From contig JAEKNX010000008.1 in the NCBI GenBank assembly GCA_016839055.1, positions 62,001 through 126,000 of the forward strand: a stretch of 64,000 nucleotides of DNA, read 5' to 3'. This document shows positions 10,029 through 20,770 of the stretch, piece after piece (within the stretch, counting starts at the first letter, position 1; every line of letters starts with the position of its first letter). The notes under the pieces are model-generated. The model saw nothing but the letters and a program-made list of their open reading frames with translations. It had not been told where the DNA came from and did no database searches. A program made the translations under genes and the position numbers. This DNA is from Spirochaetales bacterium. GTDB taxonomy: Bacteria; Spirochaetota; Spirochaetia; UBA9216.

Positions 10029-11996
10029 TCAGCTGAGCTCCTCGTATTCAATACCAGGGGCCTCTTCATCAGCCAGGGTCACGGCAGTGCTCCCTTCTTC
10101 CGAATCTATTATTACCTCATGGTTTGATAAATCAGGGACAGCTTGGGCCGTAATTTCGGCTTCAGCAGTCTTGAATTTCATAGCTTCTTTCTCAAGGTTG
10201 TCGGTAATTGCGCCAAGTTTTCCTGAAAGCTCGGTAACCAGGATCATAGCCCCGCTTACTTCGGTTATACCAATACTTATTTCAGAAGCACTTCCGGATA
10301 CTTCGGCTGTAATTCTCGACACCACGTCGATGGCCTCGGTAACCTTCCCGGACGCTTCATTCATCAATTCACTTCCGCGGCTGACTTTCACCGATACATC
10401 CTGTAGATTGGTCATTGCTTCGAGAATCTGCCGACCGCCGACACTGAGCTCATCCATACTTGAAGATATTTCATCGAGTGATTGAGAAACATCTTTAACT
10501 TCCAGATCTATTGCCCTGAAGGCGTCTTCGGTCTCTTTACTCGATTGCGATGCAATCTCGATTCGGTTGACAACCTCTTTCAGTACTCCGCTTATCTGCT
10601 TTGAATTCATGGATGAGGCCTCGGCGAGTTTCCGTATTTCGTCGGCAACTACCGCAAACCCCCTGCCCGCGTCTCCTGCATGAGCTGCCTCTATAGCCGC
10701 GTTCATTGCCAGCAGGTTTGTCTGACTGGCAATCTGCTGGATAATTGATGCTGTTCCTTTTATCTCATCGAGATTATTAGTAATATCATTTATAACAGCG
10801 GTTGTAGCGCTTAGTTTACTGCCGCCTAATTCTGCTGTCTTTACCAGAGTCTCGGTTGCTTTCCGTTTTTTCATGGTTATATCGGCGACATTATTTATTG
10901 AACTGATCATCTCGGTTACCGATGATGTTGATTCTTCAACCATAGCCATCTGATCCTGAACCCACTCATCAAGGGACTGCAGGCTGCTTTTCATCTGGTT
11001 ATTCGTCTCGGCTGCTCCTGAAACACGTGATGTAAGCGCCGTGAACTGATCCTCTATGGCCCGGCTTGTGGAGGCAATCTGCGTTGCGGCAGCCGAGGTC
11101 TGATTTGCGGAAGCCATCAACTCTTCCTTAAGCTCAACCCCCTCGGTGGAACTATTCTTCATAGATTCAAATACTTTTCTAAGACTCATGATCAGAATAT
11201 TCAGGTTCTGTCCCAGTTGGCCAATTTCATCGTCACTTTTAATCATAATCTCGGAAGAAATATCTCCTGCACTGAGGGTTTCTATCCCTGCTCCGGCAGC
11301 TCTGACATTTCGGACAATTCTATGAGCAACAGCATAGGCGGCAATAAAGGCGGCAATTCCAAGTAAAACAATTGCAATCAGTCCGGTAACGTACGCCCTT
11401 GCCTCTCTCGCGGCAATTATGCTGTCAACAACTTCAAATTTTTCAAGGACAACCATATGCGTAGAGATCAGATTGCTGTCAAGAATGGCGATAGTAGATT
11501 TAAGGTCCCGGACATTATTCTGAACAATACTCTGCTTCTCGGAGCTTTCGAGCATTTTGGAGCTGATAATCTCATCAAGCTTCACCTGGGTTGAGAGAAA
11601 TATTTCTTTGAGATCGATACTCATAAGCTCAATGTCGTGCTCAAGCTTTCCATAATTGGCATCATACAAGCTATAGAGCCGGGCGATAATATCCAGGACA
11701 TCACTGATAGCAGGGTCACGCCTCAGAACTTCAACTTTATCAAGCTGTCCGAATGCATCCTTCATCGTCTGATGCTGCAATTTAATCTCATCAACCTGGC
11801 TTGAAAAGGATGTCGATGCAAGTTTATTGATGTCAGCACGAAGCTCAGAGACAGAGGAATCAAGCCTTAACAGCGAGTCTTTCTCTGTCCGCATACTCAA
11901 CACTGGAATATATATCAATACAAAAACCACAATACCCATAAACATGGATAGAATTACACCAATTATTAGAACATTCATTTTCTTGCCGATTAGCAT
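10029..11996 (-). CDS. Methyl-accepting chemotaxis protein
   Basis: TM, HAMP, MCP hairpin [38 protein letters not shown]; start moved to GGAGG-preceded ATG (MLIGKKMN). Confidence 0.96.
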   Translation of the reverse strand: MLIGKKMNVLIIGVILSMFMGIVVFVLIYIPVLSMRTEKDSLLRLDSSVSELRADINKLASTSFSSQVDEIKLQHQTMKDAFGQLDKVEVLRRDPAISDVLDIIARLYSLYDANYGKLEHDIELMSIDLKEIFLSTQVKLDEIISSKMLESSEKQSIVQNNVRDLKSTIAILDSNLISTHMVVLEKFEVVDSIIAAREARAYVTGLIAIVLLGIAAFIAAYAVAHRIVRNVRAAGAGIETLSAGDISSEIMIKSDDEIGQLGQNLNILIMSLRKVFESMKNSSTEGVELKEELMASANQTSAAATQIASTSRAIEDQFTALTSRVSGAAETNNQMKSSLQSLDEWVQDQMAMVEESTSSVTEMISSINNVADITMKKRKATETLVKTAELGGSKLSATTAVINDITNNLDEIKGTASIIQQIASQTNLLAMNAAIEAAHAGDAGRGFAVVADEIRKLAEASSMNSKQISGVLKEVVNRIEIASQSSKETEDAFRAIDLEVKDVSQSLDEISSSMDELSVGGRQILEAMTNLQDVSVKVSRGSELMNEASGKVTEAIDVVSRITAEVSGSASEISIGITEVSGAMILVTELSGKLGAITDNLEKEAMKFKTAEAEITAQAVPDLSNHEVIIDSEEGSTAVTLADEEAPGIEYEELS

Positions 11997-12107
11997 ATGC
12001 TGCCTCCAGAAATATTTTGGGTTGTACTTTAACAAATGAACTTCCAGAACAGTGGAATTTTAAATATTATAAGATTATAGTCTTCTTCCTGTTTTACTGC
12101 AAGTACG

Positions 12108-12145
12108 AAAAAAAACCGGCCGTCCACAATGAACAACCGGCTTTT
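12108..12145 (-). terminator. Rho-independent terminator (stem AAAAGCCGGTTGT/ACGGCCGGTTTT plus T8)
   Basis: Hairpin with G-U pairs on the minus strand followed by a T run, downstream of the 12164-12865 gene. Confidence 0.75.
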
Positions 12146-12163
12146 ATCTGAGGCTTCTTATTG

Positions 12164-12865
12164 CTATTTTTCCGCGATAAGAAGTGTTTTAGGATCTAGT
12201 TTTAGCGACATTTCTTTCGGCGAAAGATCATCGTGATCCTTTACTACTTTGAGATGTACATGATCGCCCTCATACATAAGAGTGATTATCACAGAAAGAA
12301 CATCAAGGTAATCTTTCAGGATGAGCGGAACACCGTTCTCATCATATGGAGCGTCTTTCTGAAGAGATACACTAGTCCATATTTCAAGATTCGTCTCTTC
12401 AGCGAAAGCCTTAAGTGCCGCCAGGTCACCCCTGGATGCTTTTGCATAATCATAACCATCAATAATAATAGAGTCTGCCGCAAAATGACCCTGCTTGATC
12501 ATTGCGGTGATAGAACTGAGAACCTTTTCAGTTTCGATTCCATCCTGGTTGAAGTTCATGATAACCCGATTCTTGATAATCTCGTTATAAACTTCTGTAA
12601 CATCTTCAAGTTCATGTTTCTTTGCAATTTCCTTGAATATATCTTCATACCATACTGCTATATGATCAACCTTCGATGAAAACGATACATGTATTACATG
12701 ACTGCCCCGGAAGAGTTTATCCATTGCAATATGTACGAGGCATGCTGTCTTTCCGACACCCTTCCTTGAAGTAAGGACACCGATATTACCTTTTCCGACA
12801 CCACCGTTTATCGAATTCTCGAATATTCGAAGAGGGCTTCTTTTATTAAGTTCTGATTTAACCAT
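12164..12865 (-). CDS. RecA/KaiC-like P-loop ATPase of unknown function
   Basis: Walker A GVLTSRKGVGKTA, Walker B-like SIIIDGYDYAK; SD GGGAG; 14 nt downstream of the EF-G gene. Confidence 0.75.
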   Translation of the reverse strand: MVKSELNKRSPLRIFENSINGGVGKGNIGVLTSRKGVGKTACLVHIAMDKLFRGSHVIHVSFSSKVDHIAVWYEDIFKEIAKKHELEDVTEVYNEIIKNRVIMNFNQDGIETEKVLSSITAMIKQGHFAADSIIIDGYDYAKASRGDLAALKAFAEETNLEIWTSVSLQKDAPYDENGVPLILKDYLDVLSVIITLMYEGDHVHLKVVKDHDDLSPKEMSLKLDPKTLLIAEK

Positions 12866-12879
12866 ATTTTTACTCTCCC

Positions 12880-14964
12880 TTACTTATTCTGTTCTCTTTT
12901 CTTCTGTTCATATTCCCTGATAAGCTCCTCAGAAATGCTTTGAGGAACCCTTCCATACTTCAGGAACTCCATTGTGTATTCGGCCTTTCCCTGGGTAAGC
13001 GAACGAAGTGTTGTTGAGTAACCGAACATTTCACTTAAAGGAACCTCCGCTTCGACTGTAGAATATGTTCCTTCTTCAGCCGAGCTGACAATAACGCCAC
13101 GGCGCTGGTTAATACTTCCAAAGACATTTCCCTGAAATTCTGTAGGACCTTCAACAGAAACCTTCATGATTGGTTCGAGAATCTGTGGTTTTGCCTTAGA
13201 GTAAGCCTCTCTGAAAGCTCCAATTGCTGCAAGCTGAAATGCCATATCCGAGGAGTCGACCGAGTGGGCCTGTCCATCGTTTATTGTTACCTTTACGCCT
13301 ACAATTGGATGGCCTATAAGTGAACCCTTTGCAAGTGAAGACTGAAAACCCTTGTCACAGGCAGGAATATATTCGGTAGGAATAGATCCACCCTTAATCT
13401 TGTTTTCGAACTCATAATTACCTTCTTCAAGCGGTTCGATAAAACCAGCGACACGTCCGTACTGTCCGGAACCACCTGACTGCTTCTTGTGAGTATAGTT
13501 GAACTCAGCCATTTGACCGATGGCCTCACGGTAGGCAACCTGCGGCTGTCCTGTTACAACTTCAGCCTTATACTCTCTCTTCATTCTCTCGACGTAAACG
13601 TCCAGGTGAAGCTCACCCATTCCTTCAATGATGGTCTGATTTGACTCAGGATCAACATGAGTTCTGAATGTCGGGTCTTCCTTGGTGAATCTGTTAAGAG
13701 CCTTGCCCATGTTATCGCCAGCTTTCTTGTCTACAGGTTCGATTGCGAGCGAAATGACTGCAGCCGGTATGTACATCGATGTCATCGAGTAGTTCAGACT
13801 TGGGGCACAGAAAGTATCACCTGACGCACATTCAATACCGAAGAGAGCTACAATATCTCCGCAGCCTGCTTCTGTAATATCTTCCGTATGGTTTGAGTGC
13901 ATTCTGATAAGCCGTCCAATCTTGAACTTCTTCTGGCTTCTTGTATTGAAAAGTTCTGACCCCTTCCTGACAGATCCCTGATAAACCCTGATGTAAGTCA
14001 GCTGACCATACTGTCCGTCTTCGAGCTTGAAGGCAAGGGCTACAGGCAGTTTATCAGAATCAGAAACAAGAACAACTTCTTTCTCATCATTATCCAGGTC
14101 TAGAGCAATATTTTCTACTTCACTAGGCTCCGGCAGATAGTCCACTACCGCATCCAGGAGTTTCTGAACACCCTTGTTTTTGTAAGCGCTTCCAACAAAA
14201 ACCGGACAGAGTTCATTTGCAATTGTCCCCTTTCTAATAGCCGCCTTAAGCAGCTCTTCTGTTACAGTCTCTTCCATTACCGCTTCCATTAGCTCATCAC
14301 TGAACATCGAAACTGCATCGAGCATTGTAACTCTGTATTCTTCAGCCTCGGCAAGCATGCCGACTGGAATATCTTCGATGATTATATCATCGCCATTCTC
14401 GCCTCTAAAGTAGTAGGCCTTCATTTCCACAAGGTCAATCATTCCCTCATGTTTTTCTTCCAGTCCGATGGGCAGCTGAACCATTACAGAATTCAGCCCT
14501 AGTTTAGACCGGAGCTGACCGCAAACCTTAAGCGGATCCGCACCTGTTCGGTCACATTTGTTTACAAATGCGAGTCTGGGGACTTTATAGCGTTTAAGCT
14601 GTCTGTCTACTGTAATTGACTGGGATTGTACTCCACCAACTGAACAAAGAACAAGAATAGCTCCATCAAGAACACGGAGAGCACGTTCAACTTCAATTGT
14701 AAAGTCAACGTGGCCCGGAGTATCAATAATATTTATCGGATAATCTTTCCATTCAACATTAGTCGCCGCTGAAGCAATCGTGATTCCTCTTTCCTTCTCC
14801 AGCTCCATAGAATCCATTGTTGCACCTACACCGTCTTTACCGCGTACTTCATGAATGGCATGAATTTTGTTACAGTAATACAGAATTCTTTCTGTAAGGG
14901 TTGTTTTTCCAGAATCGATGTGCGCACTGATACCAATGTTTCTCATTTTCTCAAGTGTTGTCAT
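12880..14964 (-). CDS. fusA: Elongation factor G, mitochondrial EFG1-like (spdEFG1-type)
   Basis: [62 protein letters not shown]; start set at GAGAGG-preceded ATG. Confidence 0.95.
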   Translation of the reverse strand: MTTLEKMRNIGISAHIDSGKTTLTERILYYCNKIHAIHEVRGKDGVGATMDSMELEKERGITIASAATNVEWKDYPINIIDTPGHVDFTIEVERALRVLDGAILVLCSVGGVQSQSITVDRQLKRYKVPRLAFVNKCDRTGADPLKVCGQLRSKLGLNSVMVQLPIGLEEKHEGMIDLVEMKAYYFRGENGDDIIIEDIPVGMLAEAEEYRVTMLDAVSMFSDELMEAVMEETVTEELLKAAIRKGTIANELCPVFVGSAYKNKGVQKLLDAVVDYLPEPSEVENIALDLDNDEKEVVLVSDSDKLPVALAFKLEDGQYGQLTYIRVYQGSVRKGSELFNTRSQKKFKIGRLIRMHSNHTEDITEAGCGDIVALFGIECASGDTFCAPSLNYSMTSMYIPAAVISLAIEPVDKKAGDNMGKALNRFTKEDPTFRTHVDPESNQTIIEGMGELHLDVYVERMKREYKAEVVTGQPQVAYREAIGQMAEFNYTHKKQSGGSGQYGRVAGFIEPLEEGNYEFENKIKGGSIPTEYIPACDKGFQSSLAKGSLIGHPIVGVKVTINDGQAHSVDSSDMAFQLAAIGAFREAYSKAKPQILEPIMKVSVEGPTEFQGNVFGSINQRRGVIVSSAEEGTYSTVEAEVPLSEMFGYSTTLRSLTQGKAEYTMEFLKYGRVPQSISEELIREYEQKKREQNK

Positions 14965-14986
14965 TATATATAAACCTCTCAAAGTA

Positions 14987-15025
14987 ATTATACTCGTTAG
15001 AAAATACGAATTCAAATTCGTATTT
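14987..15025 (-). promoter_or_regulatory. EF-G promoter TTGAAT-N17-TATAAT with an inverted repeat (AAATACGAATT-CA-AATTCGTATTT) over the -35
   Basis: -35 15015-15010, -10 14992-14987; palindrome 15002-15025. Confidence 0.65.
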
Positions 15026-15091
15026 ATTTCATTCTTTATCGGACTCGCATTGTATTAAAATATCCATATAATTTCAATAGCCAAAACGTTT

Positions 15092-15958
15092 TCAGATGAT
15101 ACCGGCAGTTTCATCCAAAGCCGTCCAATTCCCCGGCATTCTAAAGGTTAAAACAAGCTTTTTAATGTATTCCAGATAGCCCGCCGGCTGCCCGAGATCA
15201 TAATCCGCTCTGATTAAATCAATCCTGGCTCTATCCTCCTGTGTCCGTTTGAAACGCTCGGCAAGAAGTTCTGCCAGCCTTCCTTTAAGTTCACTCTCCT
15301 CATTATATTCGAGAATATTTGAAATTCTAAGAGCATTCAAGGCTCTGTCGAGTCTCCGGGGGGGTTCTTCCATGCCGGAAAGTCCTTCATACACCTCAGA
15401 AAGTCTTTTAGAAGCTCCTGCCGACCTGTCCCAACCGGCTTCTTCAAGAAGAGAGTACATCACAGGAATAGCACATTCCAGATTCAGAAAGGCCTCAAGT
15501 TCGAAAAAGTTTTTGTTTTCATTGTGAAGCTTATTATATCCTCGAAACCGCAGAGTCCACCGGGCTATCTGCCGGACAACATTGTCCCATTCAATCTTCT
15601 GAGGATTCGCCACCGGATCAAACTCAGCGCCGGGATCAAGGTCTTCCTTCAGCATTTCAGTCATCTCGTCTATTACCGCCTTGCTGTATCCGAGTTCCTC
15701 TATACGTGAATCGTAATAGATCTCCATCGGATCATACCAGATCATGAGCACAGTCCGGCCGGCATTCATAGTAATAACTGATTCAGTAAGAACCCCACCT
15801 CGTATAGGGCTTGTGTTGTCCCGCCTGTTGCCCAACCTTACTTCTATCTTTTTGTCAGTTCTCGTGGCCACAGCCTCATGCCAGAGATCCAGCAATTTAT
15901 CAATTTCACCATCAGCTTCTTCTCTGAGCCGAACCTCATCCAATATTCCGAATTGCAT
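15092..15958 (-). CDS. Conserved hypothetical protein
   Basis: 288-aa ORF with SD GGAGGG and coding-like composition; no family recognised. Confidence 0.75.
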   Translation of the reverse strand: MQFGILDEVRLREEADGEIDKLLDLWHEAVATRTDKKIEVRLGNRRDNTSPIRGGVLTESVITMNAGRTVLMIWYDPMEIYYDSRIEELGYSKAVIDEMTEMLKEDLDPGAEFDPVANPQKIEWDNVVRQIARWTLRFRGYNKLHNENKNFFELEAFLNLECAIPVMYSLLEEAGWDRSAGASKRLSEVYEGLSGMEEPPRRLDRALNALRISNILEYNEESELKGRLAELLAERFKRTQEDRARIDLIRADYDLGQPAGYLEYIKKLVLTFRMPGNWTALDETAGII

Positions 15959-16044
15959 CTTCCCTCCGGGTTAATCGTGTTTATCAATTACGAATATATT
16001 ATTAATCACTTTAGTTATTAATACCAGATAAGCCGAATTTAAGC

Positions 16045-16057
16045 TATAATACCGGCA
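16045..16057 (+). promoter_or_regulatory. Candidate leaderless -10 box TATAAT-N6-ATG of the DUF72 gene
   Basis: TATAAT 16045-16050, ATG 16057, no SD; -35 weak. Confidence 0.5.
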
Positions 16058-16875
16058 TGGCAGAGATTCTGATTGGTACATCCGGATACTACTATCAGGA
16101 CTGGGTCGGTCCGTTTTATCCGGAAACTATAAAAAAAGAAGGATTTTTCGAGTACTACAGCAGAACCTTCCCCTTTTGTGAGCTTAACTTCTCATACTAT
16201 CAGATGCCCAGACGTTCAAGGCTCATCGGCCTTATAAAGCAGAGCCCTAAGAATTTCATGTTTTCAATAAAGGCGCATCAGAGCCTGACCCATGAACGCG
16301 GACCTAAATCACCGGAACACGCATCAGAGTTTCTTCACGCCGTCAGCCCGCTGGTTGATGAGAAAAGGCTAGCCGCGGTCCTGCTTCAGTTTCCTTACAG
16401 CTTCCACTACAGCACAGCAAACCGTAAATACCTGTCTGAGCTGATAGAAAACCTGAAGGGCCTGCCGCTCGCAGTCGAGTTCAGGAACCGTGAGTGGATG
16501 CTTGATAGAGTTTATTCCGGGCTCGAAAGTCGTAATGCCTGTTTCGTTCAGACAGACATGCCGAACCTTGACAACCTGCCGCTTCCCACCTCGACGGTCA
16601 CCTCCGATATCGGATACATTCGCTTTCACGGCAGGAACAGGACAAACTGGTGGAATGGAGACAACACAAGCCGTTTCGACTATCTCTATAACGAACATGA
16701 ACTCCAGTCCTGGCTTTGCCGGACTGAAGAGATTGCGTCGAAGGTGAAAAAGCTCTTCATAGCCTTCAACAACCATCACAAGGGGCAGGCCGTACAGAAC
16801 GCAGTCCAGATCTATAATCTGCTCAAAGAACATACAAGGCTCGAGCCGGCGGAAATAAATATTAAAGCGAGGTAA
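16057..16875 (+). CDS. DUF72 (YecE-like) domain protein
   Basis: EILIGTSGYYYQDWVGPFYPE; FELNFSYYQMP-type; YIRFHGRN...LFIAFNNHHKGQAVQNA. Confidence 0.92.
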   Translation: MAEILIGTSGYYYQDWVGPFYPETIKKEGFFEYYSRTFPFCELNFSYYQMPRRSRLIGLIKQSPKNFMFSIKAHQSLTHERGPKSPEHASEFLHAVSPLVDEKRLAAVLLQFPYSFHYSTANRKYLSELIENLKGLPLAVEFRNREWMLDRVYSGLESRNACFVQTDMPNLDNLPLPTSTVTSDIGYIRFHGRNRTNWWNGDNTSRFDYLYNEHELQSWLCRTEEIASKVKKLFIAFNNHHKGQAVQNAVQIYNLLKEHTRLEPAEINIKAR

Positions 16876-19800
16876 GGAAGTTTTTCTTCTCGGCCCGCTG
16901 CATCTTTCCAATCCGTTCGAGAAAAACTTTTGCCGTTTCGTCATCTGGATCTGAGGCGGCAACCTTATCAAGCAGTTCCGCGGCTTTTTCAAATTCCCGG
17001 CGTGAGAATTTCATTATTGCCTCTTCAAAGTTAGTCTTCGTGCGGTTCTTATTTTCAAGTTTCTCACTGCTGTCAGAATCAAAAATCTCAAAAAGGGCTA
17101 CTGCCTTGTTCTTCCCCTTAACCTTGACCCGGCCGAGGAAGCGGAAGTTGTAGTCCATCGGATTCTCAAGCTTAACGAAGGTTTCCTGACTGATTACGAC
17201 ATTCGCCTTGTAGAGCTTGGTGACATCCTGAATACGGGACGCGAGATTAACCGCATCCGAGATTACTGTGCCCTGCATTCTCTTCTCATCACCTATAATC
17301 CCGAGAATCATGCTGCCGGTATGTATTCCTATTCCAATACCAATGGCCTTATAGCCACAGTTAGCCCTATGCCCGTTGTATACATTCACGTGCTCAATCA
17401 TCTCGGCGGCCGCAGCGAGGGCATCTTCAGGCTTGTAAGGAAAGAGAGCCATGATGGCATCTCCGATATACTTATCAACAAAGCCTCCGTTGTTAGTAAT
17501 CATCGGGCTGAAACGGCTAAGATAAGAGTTGATAAATTTGAAGTTTTCCTCTGGAGTCATGTTCTCGGACAGACTTGTAAAAGCCCGGATATCGACAAAA
17601 AGAATAGTCATCTCCCGCTGCACCTGATCCCCGAGGGCAACATCTACTATATTCTCCTGGCCCAGGGCTTTCAGGAATTCCGTGGGCACAAACCGGCTGT
17701 AAACGGTACTGATGCGTGAAAGCTGGAGGTGAGTATTCACCCTGGTCAAGAATTCCTCCTGAATATAGGGCCGAGTCAGAAAATCATTAGCTCCAGAGGT
17801 CAACCCCTCCATCATATCCGAGACATCTTCTTTATTTATAACAATGATAACCGGCAGTTCATCTTTTGAGAATTTCTCTCTAATTTTGAGGCAGACTTCA
17901 TAACCGCTCATATCTGGCAGCTTCACATCGATTATAACCAGATGAGGGGGATCTTCCTCCACCCTGCCAAGCAGATCCTTTCCGGAAATCATAGGAATAA
18001 CAGTATAGTTCATTGAAGCAAGCTGGGTCTTCAGGATCTGCAGCGCTTCAACATCCTTTCCCGCGACAAGAATCTCAATGTCTCGGTCCGAAGTAACCTC
18101 ATCAAAAACCGGCTGGAGATTAATGAGAGCATCTATCTCCAGAACTTCCTCATCAGTCAGCGGAGCCTCCCCGGTCCATAGAGGAAGTGAAAATGAATAT
18201 ATGAGCACATTCTCCTCAGTATCTATTCCAAGATCTTCGTCATGCAGCTCTATCAGCTTCTTCGCAATTGCCAGGCTGAGATCAGAGACATCCTTATTAT
18301 CAAGACTACTGCTCTGAGACTGTTCATACGCACTAAAAAGTTCGACAACAGTCTCAAGATCCAAATCAGAGCCTGTAACCCTCACGATAATTCTAACTTC
18401 CTCTTCAGAAATATCGGTTCTTATCTGCACATCACCGGAGTCTATATGACGGACGGAATTACTGACTATATTATAGAGAATCTGCTCAATCCGCTGTTCA
18501 TCGGCCGCAACCCTCGGAGTATCACGGGTTACCTCGTTGGACAATGTCTTATCATGCACTGCCACAAGGGCTTCACAGCTGTTCAGAACCTTATGGGTAA
18601 TCTGAAACAAATCGACAGCGGTTATGTTGAGATTCAGGGAATTATCCCGGATACTCGAGAAATCGAGTATATCATTCACCATATTAGAGAGCCTGATGCC
18701 GTTCGACACAATCAAAGAGGAATTGGCAATCTGCTCTGAATTAAGCGGTCCGATAGAGCCCCTAAGCAGGCCTTCGCCCAGTTCGACAATATTCCTGATA
18801 GGCCGGTATAGTTCAATCGAATTTCTTGAGAAAAAGCTTTCTTTCTGATTCGAAAGCGCTGTAAATTTATTATAAGTTTCTTCGGCAAACCGGTTATCCG
18901 CAAGACCATCCATTATTAACCGGTATGTCTGCTGAGCCGCAAAAACAATGAGCCCCGCAAAGACTAAACGCACTGACGCAATCAGTCCGATTGAGAAAAG
19001 AATGTCATTAAGCATGCACAGAGCCATTATAGAAAAACTGATTAAAGTGAGTTTTGACGCATATCTGCCATTCCGAACGGCGAAGATCATGCATATAATA
19101 AGATAAACCGCACAGACCACCCTCAGTCCGGTATAAATGAAAACCATATACCGCATTAAATTCAGCGGCAGAACAAAAACAAGAACGAGGGCCGCGATTG
19201 ATACAATCTCGACAAACTTAATAACTGGTCGATGAACTTCATCAGGAAAAAGCGATTTCATATAATTAAGCATGACAGGAAAGGCAAGAACAAGGAAAAA
19301 CCCCTCCATTCTGAAAATTAAATTCGCGGTGAACATCGGCAGCAGGTATGAAACAACTACTCTGCCGGTAAAAAGAGCGTAGAACGAATAGATTAGCATA
19401 TACACAAAAAAGAACATGCTGTACGGATATTTGCGCTGATAAAAATAATTAAAGAGATGAATCATCGCGAATGAAAATAGAATAAAAATAATTAGAGACT
19501 CAAAAGCTTTCCCCTGATGGGCTCCGAACTCAACATCAGCATACCGGCCGTATGTCAGCCAAGTCATCATGCTTCCGCCATAGAAATGTACGGAATTGGA
19601 AACCTGAATGAGAATGTCGAGCTCATCAGTATCCTGCTCAAACGGGACTACCCGCGCCCTTATGAATGACAGCTCTTCGCAGTCTTCAGACGGTTTGCCG
19701 CAGATCGATATTTTTTCACCATTTATCCAGAGATTATATGCCGAATATATCGGATTGATAAGCAGAGCATTAAAGCCTTTCATCTGGGCGGTATTCAAAC

Positions 19801-20059
19801 TCAGCTGCCAGTAATAATTACCGGTTCCGAATCTCCCGGGTTCGAGATCAACAGGATTTTCGAGTTCTCTATCGGTATACGCCTGCCACCCGCTGTCAAG
19901 TTTTAGAGTAGTTCCATCTGCCGGACTGTAGATCATTTCAGCACCGGTGTCATCTTTCATTGAAACAGAGCTGGTAAGAAAAGAATACCCAAATGTTCCA
20001 ACGAGAAGAACGATAAATAAACTCGCGACTATAAAAATAATTCTTTTATCATTAATCAT
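16862..20059 (-). CDS. 7TMR-DISM sensor / degenerate histidine-kinase-like module / receiver / class III adenylyl cyclase / TPR-like tail
   Basis: Extracellular DISM-like domain, seven TMs, SIEL in place of SHEL, receiver LVIIDVKLPDMSGYE, cyclase TILFVDIRAFTSLSE...KYIGDAIMALF...DAVNLASRIQ. Confidence 0.92.
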   Translation of the reverse strand: MINDKRIIFIVASLFIVLLVGTFGYSFLTSSVSMKDDTGAEMIYSPADGTTLKLDSGWQAYTDRELENPVDLEPGRFGTGNYYWQLSLNTAQMKGFNALLINPIYSAYNLWINGEKISICGKPSEDCEELSFIRARVVPFEQDTDELDILIQVSNSVHFYGGSMMTWLTYGRYADVEFGAHQGKAFESLIIFILFSFAMIHLFNYFYQRKYPYSMFFFVYMLIYSFYALFTGRVVVSYLLPMFTANLIFRMEGFFLVLAFPVMLNYMKSLFPDEVHRPVIKFVEIVSIAALVLVFVLPLNLMRYMVFIYTGLRVVCAVYLIICMIFAVRNGRYASKLTLISFSIMALCMLNDILFSIGLIASVRLVFAGLIVFAAQQTYRLIMDGLADNRFAEETYNKFTALSNQKESFFSRNSIELYRPIRNIVELGEGLLRGSIGPLNSEQIANSSLIVSNGIRLSNMVNDILDFSSIRDNSLNLNITAVDLFQITHKVLNSCEALVAVHDKTLSNEVTRDTPRVAADEQRIEQILYNIVSNSVRHIDSGDVQIRTDISEEEVRIIVRVTGSDLDLETVVELFSAYEQSQSSSLDNKDVSDLSLAIAKKLIELHDEDLGIDTEENVLIYSFSLPLWTGEAPLTDEEVLEIDALINLQPVFDEVTSDRDIEILVAGKDVEALQILKTQLASMNYTVIPMISGKDLLGRVEEDPPHLVIIDVKLPDMSGYEVCLKIREKFSKDELPVIIVINKEDVSDMMEGLTSGANDFLTRPYIQEEFLTRVNTHLQLSRISTVYSRFVPTEFLKALGQENIVDVALGDQVQREMTILFVDIRAFTSLSENMTPEENFKFINSYLSRFSPMITNNGGFVDKYIGDAIMALFPYKPEDALAAAAEMIEHVNVYNGHRANCGYKAIGIGIGIHTGSMILGIIGDEKRMQGTVISDAVNLASRIQDVTKLYKANVVISQETFVKLENPMDYNFRFLGRVKVKGKNKAVALFEIFDSDSSEKLENKNRTKTNFEEAIMKFSRREFEKAAELLDKVAASDPDDETAKVFLERIGKMQRAEKKNFLTSL

Positions 20060-20160
20060 ATCAGTTTTTGATTATATACTTGATAGTAAAGACTTTCCAC
20101 TTGAAAAGATTTTTTCTGTTCATTATTCTGTCGTCAACCTAATCACCCACGGAGCATGTA

Positions 20161-20670
20161 ATGTCGACGGAAGAAAAAATATACTTCACTTACAATCAGA
20201 TTCACAATACCATCCAGAAACTCTCAAAGCAAATAATTGCTTCCGGATACGATCCTGACCTTATAGTTGCCATCGGCACCGGCGGCTTCATCCCGGCGCG
20301 AATAATTAAAACCTATATAAGCAAGCCTATTTTAACAGTCGGGCTCAGACTATACGACGCAAACAACAAACCAAAGGCTGCTCCCGAAAAGATTCAGTGG
20401 ATTGATGAAGTTGAAAAGAAACTGAAAGGGAAAAAGATCCTGCTCGTTGATGAGGTTGATGACTCAAGGGTTACCCTGGAGTACTGCCTGAGAGAACTTC
20501 TAAGTGATGAACCGGCCGAAATTGCGGTAGCGGTCCTTCATAACAAGAATAAAGAAAAACGGGGCACTATTCCCGAAGAAGTTAAACAATACTGGGCCGG
20601 TGAAGAGCTCGAGGACAAATGGATCTGCTACCCCTGGGATGCTGTTGATATAGACAAGCACGGCCTTTAA
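20161..20670 (+). CDS. Phosphoribosyltransferase family protein (xanthine/hypoxanthine type)
   Basis: PRPP motif KILLVDEVDDSRVTLEYCL; DLIVAIGTGGFIPARII. Confidence 0.88.
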   Translation: MSTEEKIYFTYNQIHNTIQKLSKQIIASGYDPDLIVAIGTGGFIPARIIKTYISKPILTVGLRLYDANNKPKAAPEKIQWIDEVEKKLKGKKILLVDEVDDSRVTLEYCLRELLSDEPAEIAVAVLHNKNKEKRGTIPEEVKQYWAGEELEDKWICYPWDAVDIDKHGL

Positions 20671-20770
20671 ACGAAATAAAAGAAATTCTTAAAAATCCAT
20701 ATTTTCTGTAACCATTACCAATTCCCTGACTCTAATGGATAAATATTTATTCCTAAGAGAGGTTAACAAA

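Noticed and set aside
12233-12679. 148-aa plus-strand ORF opposite the P-loop ATPase
   Set aside because: The minus strand has Walker motifs and an SD; the plus frame has no motif
16369-16992. 207-aa minus-strand ORF inside the DUF72 gene
   Set aside because: Antisense to a well-supported gene; Cys/Arg-rich low-quality composition; spans the end of the cyclase gene
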